A stretch of DNA of 5,332 bases from Beijerinckiaceae bacterium. GTDB taxonomy: Bacteria > Pseudomonadota > Alphaproteobacteria > Rhizobiales > Beijerinckiaceae. The DNA is taken from the NCBI GenBank assembly GCA_947455285.1, contig CANGOK010000224.1, positions 1 through 5,332 of the forward strand, read 5' to 3'. Position numbers and translations under genes: made by a program. The notes beneath the pieces were generated by a model. The model ran no database searches. It saw nothing but the letters and a program-made list of their open reading frames with translations, and was not told the origin of the DNA. This document shows positions 1-5,332 of the stretch, in pieces. Position 1 is the first letter of the stretch, and each line of letters begins with the position of its first letter.

Positions 1-288
1 GACATTTTCCCGCTCGATCCTGTAGCTGCATTCATGGTGCAGGTGGGCGTAAGCGCACAGGCGCCGCATCCCAGTGCCGCGCGCCTGGCCGCCAATTTCG
101 CCATCAGTCAGGAAGCGCAGGCCTTTGGCGCCAAGTTCGGGCGCCTTCCCGTTCGCCCTGATGTGACGCCAAATCCGCCTGACGCCCTCACGCGCCTCAA
201 GGGGCGGACCATCATTCCCGTCGTTTTCGGCCCGGACGACGAGAGAAAGTGGAAACGACAATTCGACGAACTGTTCCGTCCACGCTGA
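1..288 (+). CDS. Periplasmic solute-binding protein, C-terminal part (5' end outside window)
   Basis: The reading frame is open from base 1 to the TGA at 286-288, giving the last 95 residues of a protein that starts upstream. It aligns without gaps to the C-termini of the next two proteins: about 55-60% identical to the second by hand count. Shared blocks are AQAPHP, LAAN, GRLPVRPDVTP and PPDA, followed by a closing amphipathic segment with a conserved Trp (KW). The family is the AfuA-like (COG1840) ABC-type extracellular binding proteins, and this part corresponds to the C-terminal portion that folds back across the two lobes. It presumably acts in the periplasm like its paralogues. An internal ATG at 34 is only a methionine inside the conserved domain, not a start. 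The signal peptide and ligand pocket are not visible, so the ligand cannot be inferred. A 62-nt gap separates it from the next gene, consistent with co-transcription. Confidence 0.9.
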   Translation, partial: DIFPLDPVAAFMVQVGVSAQAPHPSAARLAANFAISQEAQAFGAKFGRLPVRPDVTPNPPDALTRLKGRTIIPVVFGPDDERKWKRQFDELFRPR

Positions 289-336
289 AATTGGACGTAG
301 ACGCCCACAGCGCCTATTGTGCCGGAAAATTTCGTC

Positions 337-341
337 GGAGG
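337..341 (+). promoter_or_regulatory. Ribosome binding site deciding the start of the second binding protein
   Basis: GGAGG lies 9 nt upstream of ATG 351. It favours that start over the in-frame ATG at 249, which lies inside the preceding gene and has no comparable purine-rich site at the right distance. The protein starting at 351 begins directly with a hydrophobic signal peptide, which agrees with this choice. Confidence 0.75.
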
Positions 342-350
342 TTCCGCCCA

Positions 351-1373
351 ATGAACGCCCTGCCGCAGATCGCTGCCGCTGTTTCTCTCGTGATCGCCCT
401 TGGCGCCAGCGCCCAAGCTGCCGAGCCATCATGGCTGACGCCCGAGCTTGCGGCCGCCGCCAAGGCAGAGGGCGGCCTCACGGTCTACTCCTCCATGAAT
501 GAGCAGGAAGGCCTACCCCTATGGAAGCTTTTCGAGACGGCGACAGGCGTGCCCGTATCCTATGTGCGTGCTTCCGACACGCAGCTTCTCTCACGCATCT
601 CGATCGAAGGCCGCGCCCGGCAACGGTCCTGGGACGTCACGGTCAGCACGGCGGCGGTGAAGATCCCGACCGAAGCGGTATTGCCCGTGGATCTGCCGGA
701 AGCCGCCGCCATCATGCCCGAAGCGCGGGGCAAGGATAAGCGCTGGCATGGAGTCTACGCGCATTACAATGCGCCCGCCTACAACACGAAGCTGGTCAAA
801 CCAGCGGACCTGCCAAAGAGCCTTGAAGATTTCGCATCCCGCAAAGACCTCAAGGGCCGCGTCGCCATCGATTCCGCCGACAGCCAATGGCTCAGCGCGA
901 TCTTCATCAACTATGGCGAGGAGCGCGGCCGCAAACTGATCAATGACATCGTCACCAATCTTGAGCCCGTTCTCATCGATGGGCACCTGCAACTCGCCCG
1001 CGCCGTGGCCTCGGGCGAATATATGTATGGCCTGACCAACTATGTCTCGCTGACGCTGAACATGAAGCTCTCGGGCGCAGAGACCGATTATTTCGGGCTC
1101 GACCCGACCCCGCTCTTCTTCGGCGCCGTCGCCGTGAGCGCGCAGGCGCCCCACCCCAACGCCGCCAAGCTTGCAGCCAACTTCCTGCTCAGCCGCGAGG
1201 CGCAGGAATTCTCCAAGCAGGCCGGCCGCGTGCCGGTGCGCCCGGATGTGACCCCCAACCCGCCCGACGCCGTGACGAAGCTTGGCGGGCACAAGGTCGT
1301 CACCGTCGTCTTCGCCGCAGAAGACGAAAAGAAGTGGCAGAAGACGTTCCAGGATCTGTTCCGCAAAAAATAG
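351..1373 (+). CDS. Periplasmic extracellular solute-binding protein (AfuA-like), tandem paralogue 2
   Basis: A 340-residue secreted binding protein, typical in length for ABC-type family members. Residues 7-23 form a hydrophobic signal-peptide core ending in an Ala-rich cleavage region (around ASAQA-AEP). Mature-protein landmarks are VYSSMNEQEGLPLW (45-58), GVYAHYNAPAYNT (134-146), DGHLQLARAVASGEY (210-224), AQAPHPNAAKLAAN (264-277) and the C-terminal PVRPDVTPNPPDA (295-307). These match COG1840-type binding proteins, which capture a ligand in the periplasm and hand it to an inner-membrane ABC permease. Known members bind ferric iron, phosphonates or other small molecules. There is no adjacent Tyr-Tyr pair of the kind that binds iron in FbpA/FutA, so an iron role is not supported. 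The in-frame ATG at 249 would add 34 residues and overlap the previous gene; it is rejected because of the GGAGG before 351. Oddly, the n-region MNALPQ has no Lys or Arg. The next paralogue follows after 35 nt. Confidence 0.9.
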   Translation: MNALPQIAAAVSLVIALGASAQAAEPSWLTPELAAAAKAEGGLTVYSSMNEQEGLPLWKLFETATGVPVSYVRASDTQLLSRISIEGRARQRSWDVTVSTAAVKIPTEAVLPVDLPEAAAIMPEARGKDKRWHGVYAHYNAPAYNTKLVKPADLPKSLEDFASRKDLKGRVAIDSADSQWLSAIFINYGEERGRKLINDIVTNLEPVLIDGHLQLARAVASGEYMYGLTNYVSLTLNMKLSGAETDYFGLDPTPLFFGAVAVSAQAPHPNAAKLAANFLLSREAQEFSKQAGRVPVRPDVTPNPPDAVTKLGGHKVVTVVFAAEDEKKWQKTFQDLFRKK

Positions 1374-1408
1374 GCGACGCATGAATCGCCGGATCAAGGG
1401 GAGGAAAC

Positions 1409-2428
1409 ATGTTCCGCAGGCTGACCCTCGCACTAACTTTGGGGCTGGCGGCGCCCGTCGCCATGGCCCAGACCGGCGCGCCATCCTGGATTCTGCCGGA
1501 CCTTCTCGCCGCCGTGAAAGCGGAAGGATCAGTGAATGTCTATTCTTCCGTCAATGAACAGGAAGGCCTTCCCCTGTGGCAGGAGTTCGAGAAAGCCACA
1601 GGCGTCAAGGTCAACTACACCCGCGCCAATGACGCCGCACTGACGTCGAAAATTCAAATCGAAGCGCGTAGCGGACAGCAGGGCTGGGATGTGCTGGTGA
1701 CGACCTCCGTCACCCGGTTGCCGCCAGCCTTGCGTGCCCAGCTTGATCTGCCGGAGGCAGCAGCCGTTCCCGTTGAGATGCGCGATCCAGACCGGCGCTG
1801 GTTTGGCGTCTACGCCAACTACAATACGCCCGCCTACAACACCAATCTGGTGAAGCTCGACAAGCCTCCCAAGGATTTCGAAGAGTTCCTGGCCCACAAG
1901 GAATGGATCGGCAAGGTCGGCATCGATGCGCTGGAGTTCCCATGGACCCGCTCGGTCATCGAGCAATATGGCGAGGAGAAAGGCGACCGGCTGTTGAAGC
2001 AGTTCTTCAGCGAATTCAAACCAACGCCTGTAGATGGACATCTGGCGCTCGCCCGCGCGGTGGCGGCTGGCGAATACGCTGTCACCATCAGCAACTACGT
2101 CAATCTGACAAACAATCTCAAGATGACTGGCGCGCCGACCGACTACTGGGGTCAGGCCCCAGTCGCCATTCTGCTGGGCCAGGTCGCGACGAACCCCAAG
2201 GCGCCTCACCCCAACGCTGCGCGTCTGGCCGCCAATTATCTGCTAAGCCGTGAAGGTCAGACAGCTGTATCGAAATACGGACGGCTGCCAGTGCGCAAGG
2301 ATGTGACGCCGACGCCCCCCGACGCCATAACCAAGTTGGGCGACGCGAAGCTCATGCCGCTCGATTTCTCGCCGGAAGAAGAAAAGCTCTGGCAAAAACG
2401 CTATCAGGATTATCTGCGCGGACGTTGA
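1409..2428 (+). CDS. Periplasmic extracellular solute-binding protein (AfuA-like), tandem paralogue 3
   Basis: A 339-residue paralogue of the preceding protein. It has a classic signal peptide: Arg3-Arg4, a hydrophobic core at 5-18, and probable cleavage after Ala20 (VAMA-QTG). The conserved family blocks are all present: VYSSVNEQEGLPLW (44-57), GVYANYNTPAYNT (133-145), DGHLALARAVAAGEY (209-223), APHPNAARLAAN (265-276) and PVRKDVTPTPPDAITKLG (294-311). The ATG is preceded by a strong purine-rich Shine-Dalgarno at 1396-1404 (AAGGGGAGG). Differences from paralogue 2 concentrate in the regions between these blocks, including 86-130 and 172-205, as expected if scaffold is kept while ligand preference changes; this is inference. 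Like paralogue 2 it lacks a Tyr-Tyr iron-binding pair. It lies 26 nt before the extradiol dioxygenase gene, suggesting its ligand may be an aromatic compound or a precursor handled by that enzyme. That link is unproven, because no permease or ATPase is visible. Confidence 0.9.
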   Translation: MFRRLTLALTLGLAAPVAMAQTGAPSWILPDLLAAVKAEGSVNVYSSVNEQEGLPLWQEFEKATGVKVNYTRANDAALTSKIQIEARSGQQGWDVLVTTSVTRLPPALRAQLDLPEAAAVPVEMRDPDRRWFGVYANYNTPAYNTNLVKLDKPPKDFEEFLAHKEWIGKVGIDALEFPWTRSVIEQYGEEKGDRLLKQFFSEFKPTPVDGHLALARAVAAGEYAVTISNYVNLTNNLKMTGAPTDYWGQAPVAILLGQVATNPKAPHPNAARLAANYLLSREGQTAVSKYGRLPVRKDVTPTPPDAITKLGDAKLMPLDFSPEEEKLWQKRYQDYLRGR

Positions 2429-2454
2429 GTCCACCATAACAACAAGGAGCACCC

Positions 2455-3351
2455 ATGATTCAGGTTCGCCGCATCGGCCACGCGACGCTCACCACGCCCA
2501 ACATTGATCGCGCCATCGAATATTACAACGAGGTCATCGGCCTCAATGTCGTCGCGCGCGACAAGAACAGCGTCGTTCTCGCCACCAAGGTGGGGCTCGA
2601 AGCGATCGCGTTGCAAAAGGGCGAAGAAGTCGGCCTTGCGCGCCTCGCCTTTCAGGTCGCGCCCGGCACTGACCTCAACGATTGCATCAAGGCGCTATCC
2701 AAGCATGGCGTGAACGCGGTGAAGCGCAGCGAGATCAGCCCGGGCGTCAAGGAGTCCATCACCTTCAAGGACAACAAGGGCACCGATATCGACATCTACG
2801 CCGAATATGATTTCGCGCCTGACAACGGCAAGCCCTATGGCGTCATGCCTCTGAAGCTTGGCCATGTCGCCTATCGCTGCCTCGACATCCTGCCGGTGAT
2901 GAAATTCTATCAGGAAGTGCTCGGCTTCCGCCTGTCGGACATTCGCGGCGACTTCTTCTGCTTCCTGCGCTGCAATTCGGATCACCACACCATCAATCTG
3001 GTCAATGATCCCAAGCCCCAGCTGCACCATATCGCCTTCGAGGTGAAGGATTGGCCGGAAATTCACCGCGCCTGCGACTATCTCGCGAAGAACAAACTTC
3101 TGCTGGTCTGGGGCCCTGGCCGACACATCATCGGCCACAACATCGCCGCCTATCATCGCAACCACGATGGCGTGCGCGTGGAGCTCTACACTGAAATGGA
3201 CCAGATGAAGGACGAGACGCTGGGCTATTTCGATCCGCGCCCGTGGCATCAGGAATTGCCCCTGCGCCCCAAACAGCACGGCCCAGAGACGCTGCGTAAC
3301 TATTGGGGCTTTGGCTCTGGCCGCGACGGAACGATGCCCGGCTATCCTTGA
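2455..3351 (+). CDS. Two-domain extradiol ring-cleavage dioxygenase (VOC superfamily, BphC/catechol 2,3-dioxygenase type)
   Basis: A 298-residue protein with the two-domain layout and usual length (about 290-310) of type I extradiol dioxygenases, cytoplasmic Fe(II) or Mn(II) enzymes that open catecholic rings next to the hydroxyls using O2. The N-terminal VOC domain (about 4-118) starts RRIGHATLTTPNIDRAIEYY and is non-catalytic in this family. The C-terminal domain (about 132-250) carries the active site. Metal ligands are His137 (GHVAY), His192 (LHHIAFEV) and Glu243 (VELY). The BphC second-sphere residues correspond to His178 (DHHTI), His224 (GPGRH) and Tyr233 (AAY), and the 224-to-233 and 233-to-243 spacings match BphC. 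A C-terminal tail (about 255-298) is rich in Trp, Pro and Gly. The start is supported by AAGGAG (2444-2449), 5 nt before the ATG. It lies 26 nt after a binding-protein gene and just before a terminator, so it is probably the last gene of the operon. The substrate (catechol, dihydroxybiphenyl-like, or another ring) cannot be read from sequence. Confidence 0.88.
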   Translation: MIQVRRIGHATLTTPNIDRAIEYYNEVIGLNVVARDKNSVVLATKVGLEAIALQKGEEVGLARLAFQVAPGTDLNDCIKALSKHGVNAVKRSEISPGVKESITFKDNKGTDIDIYAEYDFAPDNGKPYGVMPLKLGHVAYRCLDILPVMKFYQEVLGFRLSDIRGDFFCFLRCNSDHHTINLVNDPKPQLHHIAFEVKDWPEIHRACDYLAKNKLLLVWGPGRHIIGHNIAAYHRNHDGVRVELYTEMDQMKDETLGYFDPRPWHQELPLRPKQHGPETLRNYWGFGSGRDGTMPGYP

Positions 3352-3377
3352 TCTTTTCAGGCATTCGCCTGCAATGG

Positions 3378-3407
3378 AACGCCGCGCGGCTCATGCGCGG
3401 CGTTTTT
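3378..3407 (+). terminator. Rho-independent terminator after the dioxygenase gene
   Basis: A perfect 10-bp stem joins 3378-3387 (AACGCCGCGC) to 3395-3404 (GCGCGGCGTT) across a 7-nt loop. The run of T at 3403-3407 follows, with more T-rich sequence to about 3413. It begins 27 nt after the dioxygenase stop codon and separates that operon from the hopanoid operon. I found no oppositely oriented gene that would need it as a bidirectional terminator. Confidence 0.88.
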
Positions 3408-3431
3408 CATTTTATGACCACTTAAAAACCC

Positions 3432-3514
3432 CTTCGGTCAGTGGCGCGGAGGGAACCGGCGAAGCCTCTTGGCGCTTGATGCTTCGGCTGCACGGGAGCA
3501 GCCGGAGCAGCGCC
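3432..3514 (+). promoter_or_regulatory. Structured 5' leader of the hopanoid operon, candidate translational switch
   Basis: Four complementary segments lie between the terminator and hpnC: CTTCG (3432-3436), CGAAGC (3460-3465), GCTTCGGCTG (3481-3490) and CAGCCGGAGC (3499-3508, containing the hpnC Shine-Dalgarno). Segment 1 can pair with 2 while 3 pairs with 4, hiding the ribosome site. Alternatively 2 can pair with 3 through six perfect base pairs, freeing it. The complementarity is seen directly; the switching is inference. No named riboswitch consensus is recognised, and the promoter is not identifiable with confidence. The AT-rich stretch 3403-3428 is the likeliest place for it. Confidence 0.4.
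3471..3514 (+). promoter_or_regulatory. Long hairpin sequestering the hpnC ribosome binding site
   Basis: An inner stem of 10 bp (3481-3490 with 3499-3508, one G-T wobble) closes an 8-nt loop CACGGGAG. An outer stem of 6 perfect bp (GGCGCT 3471-3476 with AGCGCC 3509-3514) extends it, separated by a 4-nt bulge TGAT on the 5' side only. The hairpin ends one base before the hpnC ATG. The best-placed Shine-Dalgarno, GGAG at 3504-3507, is fully inside the stem, while a second purine run (GGGAG, 3494-3498) sits in the loop. It lacks a following T-run, so it is not an intrinsic terminator. Confidence 0.6.
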
Positions 3515-3515
3515 C

Positions 3516-4409
3516 ATGCCTATCAACCACCTTCCGCCCGCAGCCGACTTTCGCTCGGGCAAGGGTCACCGCGACGAAAATTTCCCTGTAGCCTCGCTCT
3601 TGCTGGCGCCGGGGCGACGCAAACCCATCCTCGCATTTTACCGCTTCGCGCGCGTAGCAGACGACGTGGCGGACCACCCTACCCTCGCGCCCGAGCGAAA
3701 GTTGGCCATCCTCGACGCGATGGAGGCGGGCCTTGATGGCGCAGAGGATGCAGGTCCAGAAACCGTAGCGCTGCGCGACATACTGCGCGAACGGGGCCTG
3801 AACGATGACCCCGCGCGGCTTCTACTGCAGGCCTTTCGACAGGACGCGACGTCCAAGCGCTACCACAGCTGGCTCGAGCTGATGGACTATTGCGTCTATT
3901 CCGCCATGCCCGTGGGGCGCTTCGTTCTCGACGTGCATCAAGAACCGCGCGCCTCGCGCTGCGCTTCCGACGCCATCTGCGCGGCGTTGCAAATCATCAA
4001 CCACCTGCAGGATTGCGCGAAGGACTATCGCCAGCTTGACCGCGTTTACATTCCGCTGGACCTCCTCGCGCGCAACGGCGCAAGTGTGGAAGACCTTGGC
4101 GCGCAAAAGGTGAGCCCTGGCCTTCGAAAGGCCATCGACAATCTTGCGCAGCGCGCTGACGAATTGCTCGACATTGGCGAAGACCTTTCCTCGCAGGTCA
4201 GGGACAAGCACCTCGCCCGCGAGATCGAGGTGATCGTCGCCCTCGCGCGCAACAATGTGGCGCGATTGCGGGTCGAGGATCCCTTGCAAGGCGGTGGACG
4301 CACGAGCAAGCCGCGCGCGCTCCTGATCGCGCTTTCAACACTTCTGCGTTCGATGTCGCGCCCCGGCGCCACCCTACAAAACGGAGTCGCAAATGACTCT
4401 GGCGCATGA
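3516..4409 (+). CDS. hpnC: Hydroxysqualene synthase HpnC
   Basis: A 297-residue squalene/phytoene synthase-family protein, all-helical and soluble or peripherally membrane-associated. In the established bacterial pathway HpnC converts presqualene diphosphate, made by HpnD, into hydroxysqualene. Both Asp-rich Mg-diphosphate motifs are present: D49-D-V-A-D53 within FYRFARVADDVADH, and D166-C-A-K-D170 within NHLQDCAKDYRQLDRVYIP. The central helix reads YCVYSAMPVGRFVLD (125-139). The N-terminal HRDENFPVAS (18-27) and the DCAKDY form of the second motif are typical of HpnC rather than HpnD. The ATG at 3516 has GGAG (3504-3507) 8 nt upstream, although that site is inside a strong hairpin. The 3' end overlaps hpnD by 17 nt. 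An initial operon position followed by hpnD and hpnE makes the assignment secure. The C-terminus after about residue 257 is basic and looks poorly conserved. Confidence 0.93.
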   Translation: MPINHLPPAADFRSGKGHRDENFPVASLLLAPGRRKPILAFYRFARVADDVADHPTLAPERKLAILDAMEAGLDGAEDAGPETVALRDILRERGLNDDPARLLLQAFRQDATSKRYHSWLELMDYCVYSAMPVGRFVLDVHQEPRASRCASDAICAALQIINHLQDCAKDYRQLDRVYIPLDLLARNGASVEDLGAQKVSPGLRKAIDNLAQRADELLDIGEDLSSQVRDKHLAREIEVIVALARNNVARLRVEDPLQGGGRTSKPRALLIALSTLLRSMSRPGATLQNGVANDSGA

Positions 4410-5226
4410 AGCATCGCCCCCGAATGTCGCAGCGGGCAGTTCCTTCTATACGGCGATGCGCATTTTGCCGCAGCAGAAACGGGACGCTGTCATGGCGGTT
4501 TACGCTTTTTGCCGGGCGGTGGACGACATAGCCGACGATTGGCGCGCCCCCTGCGCGCCACGACTGCAGGCGCTGCAAGAGTGGCGTACGCGTATCGACG
4601 GAATCTATGCTGATGGCGACGCGCAAGACCTTGAATGGCTCGCCACGCCGATCCGGCGCTACAAACTCGACAGAAGCTATTTCCATGATGTGATCGATGG
4701 TATGGTCATGGATACGGCGAAAGACATGCGCGCGCCTTCGCTGAGGACGCTCGACCTGTATTGCGACAGAGTCGCCAGCGCGGTCGGGCGACTGACGTCC
4801 CCCATCTTCGGATTGCCCCTACAGCGCGGACTTGACCTGTCGCATCACCTCGGCCGCGCATTGCAGCTCACCAACATTCTGCGCGACATCGACGAAGACG
4901 CGAGCATGGGCCGCATTTATCTACCTTGCGAGATGCTGGCCGAATCTGGCCTCTATGGTGAGATAGACCCGGCGCTTATCCCCAAAGCCGACCTCACCCT
5001 CGCATGCGAGCCACTGGTGCAACTGGCGCGCCGTCATTTCATGGCGGCTCATGCGATCATGCGCGCAAGGCCGCGCGCTGAGACACGTGCTCCATTCCTC
5101 ATGGCCAAGGCCTATGAGCAGAAGCTCGATAGCATGATGGATCGCGGCTTTTCTCCGCCGCGCAAGCCGATCAAAAGCAGCAAAATCCATATGCTGATCA
5201 CCTTGCTGGAAAGCCACATCAGGTGA
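4393..5226 (+). CDS. hpnD: Presqualene diphosphate synthase HpnD
   Basis: A 277-residue squalene/phytoene synthase-family enzyme that condenses two farnesyl diphosphates head-to-head into presqualene diphosphate, the first committed step of the HpnCDE squalene route. Visible landmarks are SSFYTAMRILP (16-26), AVYAFCRAVDDIADD (35-49) with the first Asp-rich motif D44-D48, YCDRVASAVGRL (123-134), and ALQLTNILRDIDEDA (156-170) with the second motif D165-D169, followed by GRIYLP (173-178). This complete pair of motifs and the DIDED form separate it from HpnC next to it. ATG 4393 lies inside the end of hpnC (17-nt overlap) and is preceded by GGAG at 4383-4386 with 6-nt spacing. Re-initiation or coupled translation from hpnC is therefore likely. 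Its stop overlaps the GTG start of hpnE by 4 nt. Phytoene synthase is the main alternative, but the hpnC and hpnE neighbours argue for HpnD. Confidence 0.93.
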   Translation: MTLAHEASPPNVAAGSSFYTAMRILPQQKRDAVMAVYAFCRAVDDIADDWRAPCAPRLQALQEWRTRIDGIYADGDAQDLEWLATPIRRYKLDRSYFHDVIDGMVMDTAKDMRAPSLRTLDLYCDRVASAVGRLTSPIFGLPLQRGLDLSHHLGRALQLTNILRDIDEDASMGRIYLPCEMLAESGLYGEIDPALIPKADLTLACEPLVQLARRHFMAAHAIMRARPRAETRAPFLMAKAYEQKLDSMMDRGFSPPRKPIKSSKIHMLITLLESHIR

Positions 5227-5332
5227 CGCGCCCGACGATCCATATCATCGGCGCGGGGCTGGCTGGGCTTTCAGCTGCGATTGATCTCGCGCCCACAGGC
5301 GCGCGCATCATCGTATACGAAGCCGCGAAGGC
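5223..5332 (+). CDS. hpnE: Hydroxysqualene dehydroxylase HpnE, N-terminal fragment (cut by window end)
   Basis: This frame is open from a GTG at 5223 to the end of the window, giving 36 full codons. The start overlaps the hpnD stop as GTGA. The fragment reads TRPTIHIIGAGLAGLSAA, the beta-alpha-beta dinucleotide fold with GxGxxG at residues 10-15. An acidic Glu33 sits at the end of the second strand (RIIVYEA), where FAD-dependent amine-oxidase/phytoene-desaturase-like enzymes bind the adenosine ribose. HpnE is the FAD enzyme of this family that reductively removes the hydroxyl of hydroxysqualene to give squalene, and it normally follows hpnC and hpnD. The Shine-Dalgarno is weak (GGAAAG, 5208-5213), consistent with translational coupling to hpnD. 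I see no ATG in this frame that would be a better start. The identity rests on the fold motif plus context, as most of the protein is missing. Confidence 0.85.
   Translation, partial: MTRPTIHIIGAGLAGLSAAIDLAPTGARIIVYEAAK

Larger units (their letters stand above)
1..2428 (+). repeat. Tandem array of at least three paralogous binding-protein genes
   Basis: Three consecutive same-strand genes encode homologous periplasmic binding proteins, the first one cut by the window edge. They share protein motifs throughout, but at nucleotide level even the best-conserved C-terminal motif (around 160-185, 1247-1271 and 2301-2325) differs at many third codon positions. The duplications are therefore old and the copies look maintained rather than freshly amplified. 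More copies could lie upstream. Confidence 0.8.

Noticed and set aside
291..320. Possible promoter TTGGAC with TATTGT 18 nt downstream, before paralogue 2
   Set aside because: Both boxes match consensus poorly, and the operon layout does not require a promoter here.
249..350. Upstream in-frame ATG extending paralogue 2 by 34 residues
   Set aside because: It overlaps the previous gene, lacks a good Shine-Dalgarno, and would place the signal peptide internally. GGAGG before ATG 351 is the better start.
591..1484. Long open frame on the minus strand (297 codons) opposite paralogue 2
   Set aside because: It is a GC-rich shadow frame: low-complexity Arg/Gly/Ala composition, no recognisable domain, and it fully covers a clearly real gene on the other strand.
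150..2330. Recent gene conversion between the binding-protein copies
   Set aside because: Even the most conserved protein motif differs at many third codon positions between copies, so no long identical nucleotide tract is evident by eye.
2695..3279. Minus-strand open frame (194 codons) opposite the dioxygenase
   Set aside because: It is a mirror of a gene whose catalytic residues are all in place on the + strand. It has no family motif and no ribosome site of note.
3471..3514. Second intrinsic terminator upstream of hpnC
   Set aside because: The hairpin is strong but is followed by the hpnC start codon and no T-run.
3432..3515. Known riboswitch such as cobalamin in the hpnC leader, suggested by GAGGGAACCGG
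   Set aside because: The remaining conserved cobalamin-box elements are not present, and no other named consensus is recognised.
3311..3736. Plus-strand frame bridging the dioxygenase end, terminator and hpnC start
   Set aside because: It reads through a strong intrinsic terminator and out of frame into hpnC. Its composition is Arg/Ser-rich without motifs.

Overview
The window looks like a chromosomal segment of a GC-rich (about 60%) alphaproteobacterium, most likely Hyphomicrobiales. The grounds are the codon style, the alphaproteobacterial-type hpnC-hpnD-hpnE order, and a tandem set of periplasmic binding proteins next to an aromatic-ring-cleavage-type enzyme. No species can be named from the sequence alone. 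Every gene is on the + strand. I see no tRNA, rRNA, CRISPR, insertion sequence or phage gene.

Region 1 (1-3351) is a probable operon for small-molecule uptake and catabolism. It holds the 3' end of one periplasmic solute-binding protein, two complete paralogues of it (351-1373 and 1409-2428), and a two-domain extradiol dioxygenase of the vicinal oxygen chelate (VOC) fold (2455-3351). The gaps are 62, 35 and 26 nt, and each complete gene has its own good Shine-Dalgarno sequence. The dioxygenase keeps all three metal ligands and the three second-sphere residues of the BphC-type active site, so it should be catalytically competent. Its substrate and the ligands of the binding proteins are unknown. 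A strong intrinsic terminator (3378-3407) closes the unit. No permease or ATPase is visible, so any transporter partner lies upstream of the window or elsewhere.

Region 2 (about 3410-5332) is the start of a hopanoid/squalene operon. hpnC overlaps hpnD by 17 nt, and hpnD overlaps hpnE by 4 nt; hpnE runs off the window. Together they form the three-step bacterial squalene route: HpnD condenses two farnesyl diphosphates to presqualene diphosphate, HpnC converts that to hydroxysqualene, and HpnE reduces hydroxysqualene to squalene for cyclisation to hopanoids. The gene order therefore differs from the reaction order.

The most unusual non-coding signal is the roughly 100-nt leader between the terminator and hpnC. 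A long GC-rich hairpin (3471-3514) ends one base before the hpnC ATG and buries its Shine-Dalgarno. Upstream segments can form a competing pairing that would release it. This is an attenuator-like or riboswitch-like arrangement that I do not recognise as a named RNA family. The most unusual protein-level signal is the array of at least three diverged binding-protein paralogues feeding into one ring-cleavage enzyme.
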